Shown here: positions 58,463 to 64,000 of the stretch, piece after piece
Numbering within the stretch: position 1 is the stretch's first letter
Layout: every line of letters starts with the position of its first letter
Assembly: GCF_018446385.1 (NCBI RefSeq)
Contig: NC_056000.1
Location: 79,742,688 to 79,806,687 of the forward strand
Direction of reading: 5' to 3'
DNA length: 64,000 nucleotides
Origin: Zingiber officinale
Taxonomy: Eukaryota; Streptophyta; Magnoliopsida; Zingiberales; Zingiberaceae
The notes under the pieces: generated by a model
The model's input: only the letters and a program-made list of their open reading frames with translations
Database searches by the model: none
Told to the model about the DNA's origin: nothing
Made by a program: the position numbers and the translations under genes

Positions 58463-61400
58463 TTAAAATAAATATTTTTATTTTATGGTCTTCAATTGAG
58501 TCAAAATAGAGGAAAGGAAGAAAAAGAAAACAATAGTTTCCATGTCTACTTCAGTAGAGGAATTAAAAAGGTGAGAAATATCTCTCTTTTAATTCAGTCC
58601 AAATTTACCCTGAAAAGGTATAAAATAATAGGATATTATCAAAAAAGAGTAATTTTAAAACTGCCTGTCTTGAATGAAAAAAAAAAACAAAAAGTCAAAA
58701 AGTTGAAATTAATTTAAAAAAACTAAGTAATATCAACAAAATAATTTTACTAAAAATGCTCATTTTATGAAGTACCACAGCAAACTATGTTAGTGACACA
58801 TCAACATAAGAAAGAAAACTATAATAGGAGTTGGTTCTACCTTTCTTTTATAGACCCTCGGAGTTGATAGTAATCTGGGAAGCCTTGTAGCCTGGCATTC
58901 TCACGAATTGAGAGTACTCTATCTTGCTCTGGGTGCAAAATTACCTATCAACATACAAATCATTACAATGATTAACAACTAAAAAACCTTATGTCTTGTA
59001 GTTCATCAATTTAATGTTGTACCTGGTTGTGAGGCTCAGCTCTTGTTACAACAGTGGGAACCGTTTCATCCCACCACAGCCGTCCAAAAGGCCTATAAAA
59101 AAAATTAATATAAACTAAATATTGTAGCAGATATGGTACAAGATAAGAAAAAATGATGTTGTAGTGTACTTCGGGGATTTTCCTTTGATAAAGGACATTG
59201 CATAATCAGGAACCTGCAGCAAAGAATTGTTTCAGATGAGCTGAGATTACACCTATAGCTAGCAATCAATGCCTCATTAAGTACCAGTGGTTTCCCAGAT
59301 GGCAAGTAAACTCTCTCGACTTCTGGATCCCACTCAACTATATTATCATTACCAACTCTAACTCCTGGCAAATCCCTGAAGTTTGCACCCTACAAAGACA
59401 ACCAAATTTTGAATTGAGTCTGAATTCAGAACAATATTCCCTCACAGAATCGAAAAGCAAGAACTAAGAGTGGGGGGACCAAGCAAACCTTTTTCTTTGG
59501 TATTGCACAAACTCGCTGATAATCATCCTCATTTAATTGCAAAGGCCTGTGATCAAAAAGTGGATATTTTGCAATAGGCCTCTCCACAATAGACCCAGAA
59601 GCTAAAGCTTCTGCACATCAAACAGAAAACTATTATGAAAGCACGGTCAACAGAAAATCCTAAAAACAATAGGACACTGTAGAAATGTTGCTTGTGATGC
59701 AAACTAGGAACATTCCTACAGGATTTTAAAATTTATTATGGGAAAATCTTCTCTTTACACGAATAAGCTTTTTAAGAAATAGAAAGTTGAAAATAGTTTA
59801 TTCTAGAGTATGAAAAAATTTGGCATGTTCTAATTTAGTAGGATTTCGTAGAATTATCGTATTTCCCAATTAACTATCTTTGCCTTTAAATCAGTTAGAG
59901 TGAGATCTACAAAAGAAAGTTGTGTTGTTTCAATTTATCAATTTATGGCACTAGCAATCAATTACTTGTTCAAAAATTTACATGGTAGAAATTTTATAAT
60001 AGCCAAAACAAAATATATAGAGAGAGAAATAATATCCTGCACACCCTTAAGTGAGCAACTGTAGAGGACATCTGACGTGGGCAATGTTGTGGCAAATCTC
60101 ATCTTTTTCCTCTCTCATCTACTTGCAAGAAAATAAAATTCTCTTCTTTCCTTTGATTGTATTCAACAACCACTATAATATTGATTTTTAAAAACTAGCA
60201 CCACAATCTAAATACACCAATATTTAAGCTGTGTTGCTAGTTTCAAGCACCAAAGTGGTTCCATTTTTTAAAAAACAACACCATAGTAGTAATTGATGTA
60301 TTTAAGCTGTGATGTTTATTTTAAAATGCTACCACCGCAGTGATAGCTAGTGTATTTAAGCTGTGATGCTGGTGGGCCAAAGTGGTTGTTGCATGCAATT
60401 AAAGAAGATAAAACAAAGAATTTTATTTTATTGCATGCATATGAGAGATAAAAGAGATGAGATTTGTCACAACACCACATTAGATCACTCACATCGGAGG
60501 TCGCCCACAGTCACTCACCTAAGGAAGTGCAAGATATCATATATATATATATATATATATATAATGCAACATACCAATCCTTGAAAGACGAATGAACTTC
60601 TGGAACTCTGTGATTGGAGGTCTACCATAGGGCATTTCATCTCTATCTTCATAATTATTGATCTAATTCAAAGTAGGAATAGTACATATTAATAACTTCA
60701 ATAATCCATGAATTGTGTAAAATTGATTAAATCAAATGAGAATATAAATACCACAGGGAGGTCAGATATTGCATCCTCTAAGAGTAGTTTCTTCTCGAGT
60801 TGAGGATGTTGATCTTCATTATATGCAACAATGTTTTGCTATAAATGAGCAAGACATTAGTAGGAAATACAGCAAGACACAAAGATTAAGCTTTAGTTAC
60901 CATCAGACTAGCATAAGTCAGGTTCAAGTCCTAATTGATTTCATTTTAGTCAAATATAACTGTCAAATAATATGCATATTCAAACCAAGATCATATGCCA
61001 AGTTAGAATAGAATGTTGAATATAGCAAATAGCAAATTTGTTAAAATCAGTAACTATTAATCAAGTCTAGTTTAACTAATAAAATTACAAACTTTATTTG
61101 GGAATACACGACCATAATGTTACTAACTGATATTCATAAAAACTAATGGATATAAAAGGCTATTGAGAATGGAATACATAATCTGTACCTCAAACTCATT
61201 AGGTGTACCCCCACGAACCACCACATCATGAGTAGGTAATGGAAATTGAGGCAAAATCTGCAACAAAGAATGTTAGAACACACTAAACAAAAAACTCAAG
61301 AAATTTATGATATTGCACATGGAAAAAAGTGCAACCTCAGTTGGGCGAGCACCCCAAAGGAATGCTCGCATTCGAAATTGAGGCAAACCGTAGCATCCAG

Positions 61401-64000
61401 CAACCATCATACCAAGCCTTGCCTGATAGTTCATGGCAACTAGCCTGCTCAATGCATATCTTCCCAAAAAACCATTAGCAAACTTGAGAATGTCAACCAC
61501 ATTCTCCATAAGGACATATTTTGGTTTCAAGAAATTAACAATGTCCATAAAAACAAGCATTTGTTGATTCTTTGGATCTTCTAATGGGGCATTTATATTT
61601 CTGAATCGATTAAATCCACTTATTCCTTGACATGGTGGACCACCACAAATCACATCCACTTGGCCCTGTAGTAAGAGCAAATAAACAATTAGAACATGTA
61701 AAAGAATCACATTTTAAATTTACCAACTAGAAAGGAAAAGTTAAAAGAATGAAAGAAAAAACCATACAGGTAATGGTAAAATATTCTTCTTGTATCCACT
61801 CTTCACAAACTCCATAATTTTCTCTTCACAATTGCTGGTAGAGCATATTTAAGTTACAAATCAGCTATAAAATATTAGAAACAGTATTCGTGCATTAAGT
61901 ACCTTAAGCCATCAATTGGCTCCCATGTATCATAGCTAGGATTATATCCTTTCCAACGAACCTACAAGATGGAGAAAAGTTACTCAATGCTTTTTTTGAT
62001 GCTGTAAGGATGGAAAATCTTGGATCACTTGCTTCAGTCATGTACCTTAAACATCAATCCAACTTTTCCAATGTTATTTGGATCACCATAGCAAATATCA
62101 AGTAAATTTTCAACCTCAAATTCTTCACCATTTGGAGGCTTTGAATCTTCATGTTCTTTATCATCTAAACCATTAAAATCACTTTCTTCTTCATCGAAAC
62201 TTTGGTCACTAAGTACACAGTACTTGGTGCATAATTTCACCCATTCATTCAAAAGAGCCAAAAAATCATTGGCTTTCTCATTTCTCACCTAGAAAACAAG
62301 TCTACCGTAGCAAACACTAACCGTATTGCAAAAAACAAAGCAAGTAACTCTTAAATGTTTTGAAAGTTAAAATAAATGATTCAGTTAGCACTACCTGAGT
62401 CTCTGGATGATTGAGCTTTAAGCTTTCACATGCATATTGATTGAAATCAACCGCCCAACACTACAAAACCAATATATATAAAGTCAAGTATATATAGTTA
62501 GCACATTCAATGAGGTCTGCAGGATTAACTTACAGTTTGGAGATTCATGTCAGACAAACTGGCACCCAGACATAAACCAGTAGACATTGCCCCACAGCCT
62601 GAATAGAGATCAAGCAAAGTGATGACATTCTTTTGACCAAATGTAGCCTCAGAATCTGGTGTTTTCTGATTTGTGGCATTAGTAGGATCTTCTGAAGAAA
62701 CAGTGGATGAAGAACCACTATCAGTCCCAGCATGTTCTGGAATCAAGAAAAAAAAAAGAATCAGAGTAAGTGATAGACAATACCAATTACCAAAATCTCA
62801 GAAAATAATAATACTACCATTGGACAGATTTTCAAATGTAGAATATGCCAAAGAATATGACATATCATAATAAAGATCACATGGAGGAATGTTTTTCTCC
62901 TTAGCTTCCAAATCAATCTGTCATAGGAGGACATAATCAAGTTAGACATCTCAAAAACTAATTTAGAACAATCATCTAGATAATGTTAAGAAAAATATCA
63001 AGATATTTAAACCAACATTTGGAGTCACTCGTTTAATTTGTATCTTTGAGACAATGCAGTCCAACACATTGTCATTTGTCTCTTTTGATAAGAAAACTCT
63101 TCTTGAATCATGCACCACTTTGACTCCATGACAATGAGCATGTTCCTTGATAACCTAGAATTTAGTAATAAAATATACATCAAGGAATTCAATTTCCAAG
63201 AAAAGTTAATGTTAGAAATCTAATGTTACTTACAGTATCTTCTGCTCTGAAAAACCATTGAGCAGTAAAGTATAGTTGATTATCAGTTGCTTGAAAAAAT
63301 TCAACTATATGACCAATATAGTCAGCCTCTCCTTCACCTGCCTGAAATTATCAACCATGATAATTTATAAGGCAAAAGATAGTTTCCACATCAATGTTAA
63401 CTATATAAAAAATAATCAACTTTCATGTCATACAAAAGAACAAAGCATGAGAGAAATGTGAGAATTAAATTAATAATTTTTCATGTCAACCAATAGCAAA
63501 AAGTGCCATACAACTAAACTTATCAACATAACTTTCCAAATGAGATTAAAATGAGGTATACAAAGTATTGTAAATATTAATAAATACTAAAGATGTTTCC
63601 TTTTTCATTCCAAAAATATGATAATCATGAGAAAGATAAAGAATATGTTAAATGAAACATTGATAAAACAACTTAGAAAAAGATAAAACAACTATGAGAG
63701 AAAGAAACAATGCAATATTATTACATTTTTCTTTTTCCAATTTTGAGAAAAAAAGATAAATAAGCATGAGAAAAAGAAAGAATGTCATAGTATTGTATTA
63801 TCTTTTCCCAATTTTCATAATATAATGTCAAACTTAAAAAATGAACTTTTGTATTAGAACTAAGAAAACAAGCATGTGTATAATGAGGTAGAATATTGAA
63901 AAATGCTGCAGCCAGAGTTAAGTTTATTCAATATTTAGTTCAGAACAGCTATGTCAAACAAAATGTTAAGAATAAATATCACAAAGCTCACTTTCACATA
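57951..64000 (-). CDS. CMT3: chromomethylase (CHG DNA cytosine methyltransferase), 5' end outside the window
   Basis: Exons on minus: >64,000-63,992, 63,341-63,234, 63,154-63,017, 62,917-62,818 (BAH domain, ending [16 protein letters not shown]); 62,736-62,534 (motif [16 protein letters not shown]); 62,460-62,395; 62,288-62,046 and 61,961-61,903 (chromodomain, [15 protein letters not shown]); 61,834-61,768; 61,675-61,336 (motif [15 protein letters not shown] with catalytic Cys, motif VI ENV, motif VIII QARLGMM); 61,257-61,189; 60,838-60,753; 60,662-60,575; 59,610-59,489; 59,400-59,285; 59,213-59,170; 59,093-59,023; 58,945-58,841; 58,122-57,951 (motif X). BAH plus embedded chromodomain is unique to plant chromomethylases, which read H3K9 methylation and methylate CHG sites at transposons. 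No frameshift or stop was found, so it looks functional. CMT3/ZMET2-like rather than CMT2 is probable but not proven. Confidence 0.9.
58393..58460. repeat. (TA)n microsatellite in a chromomethylase intron
   Basis: About 68 bp of pure TA in the last intron. The matching intron of the pseudogene has no such tract. Confidence 0.9.
60032..60538. mobile_element. MITE-like element in a chromomethylase intron
   Basis: About 507 bp absent from the equivalent intron of the pseudogene (47,500-47,542). The ends are imperfect inverted repeats of about 90 bp (TATCCTGCAC... against TATCTTGCAC... read from the other end, both reaching CAAATCTCATC and CTCTCAT). The interior has three copies of TATTTAAGCTGTG about 75-80 bp apart. 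No coding capacity. An (AT)n tract follows (60,538-60,563), hiding any target duplicate. It lies about 36 bp from the splice donor of the 60,575-60,662 exon. Confidence 0.75.

Overview
The window is plant nuclear DNA. It holds spliced exons of a plant chromomethylase and of an importin-11/KA120-like karyopherin, packed among Ty1/copia, gag-only LTR, MULE and hAT-type elements. The transposon style suggests a monocot, but the sequence does not prove this and no species is claimed. There are no bacterial features, CRISPR arrays, tRNA or rRNA genes.

Layout. (1) 1-5,572: 5' part of a decayed minus-strand copia element (pol remnants, leader, PBS, 2.4-kb LTR) inserted in a MULE transposase reading frame. 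(2) 5,573-27,388: nested MULE complex. An outer MULE is inferred from a mudrA-like 3' end (+) and a ULP1-like gene (-), with a right terminus at 27,388. Inside it lies a second element (about 6,314-23,505) whose two ends are long inverted arrays of palindrome-rich repeats flanking another ULP1-like gene. That gene carries a hAT MITE, and the right array carries a young gag-only LTR retrotransposon (14,358-21,371, TSD ATCAA). (3) 27,389-44,515: AT-rich dispersed repeat and a partly duplicated copia element whose pol is split by a 2.7-kb solo LTR (33,750-36,494, TSD CATCT) and by a second non-autonomous LTR element (36,848-43,491, TSD TAAAC). (4) 44,516-48,787: chromomethylase pseudogene ending in a 227-bp inverted duplication. 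(5) 48,788-57,342: solo LTR (49,295-51,490, TSD CTAAC) and a 5-exon importin-11-like gene fragment. (6) 57,343-64,000: AT-rich repeat, then the chromomethylase gene (-), intact over the 19 exons visible and continuing beyond the window.

Two signals look new to me. First, the LTRs of both gag-bearing non-autonomous elements contain arrays of hairpins in the element's sense strand with one shared design: a variable 6-9 bp outer stem whose two sides change together, an inner GGTC/GACC stem, and a 2-3 nt bulge (mostly GGA) on the 3' side. Second, the chromomethylase pseudogene has been turned into a perfect-format hairpin source (two 227-bp arms, 21-nt loop) matching a catalytic exon of the apparently functional gene 13 kb away, so a transposon-silencing enzyme may itself be a target of hairpin-derived small RNA.

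Exon limits were read by eye from splice signals and family conservation. Functions of transposon proteins are known from their families, and regulatory proposals are inference.
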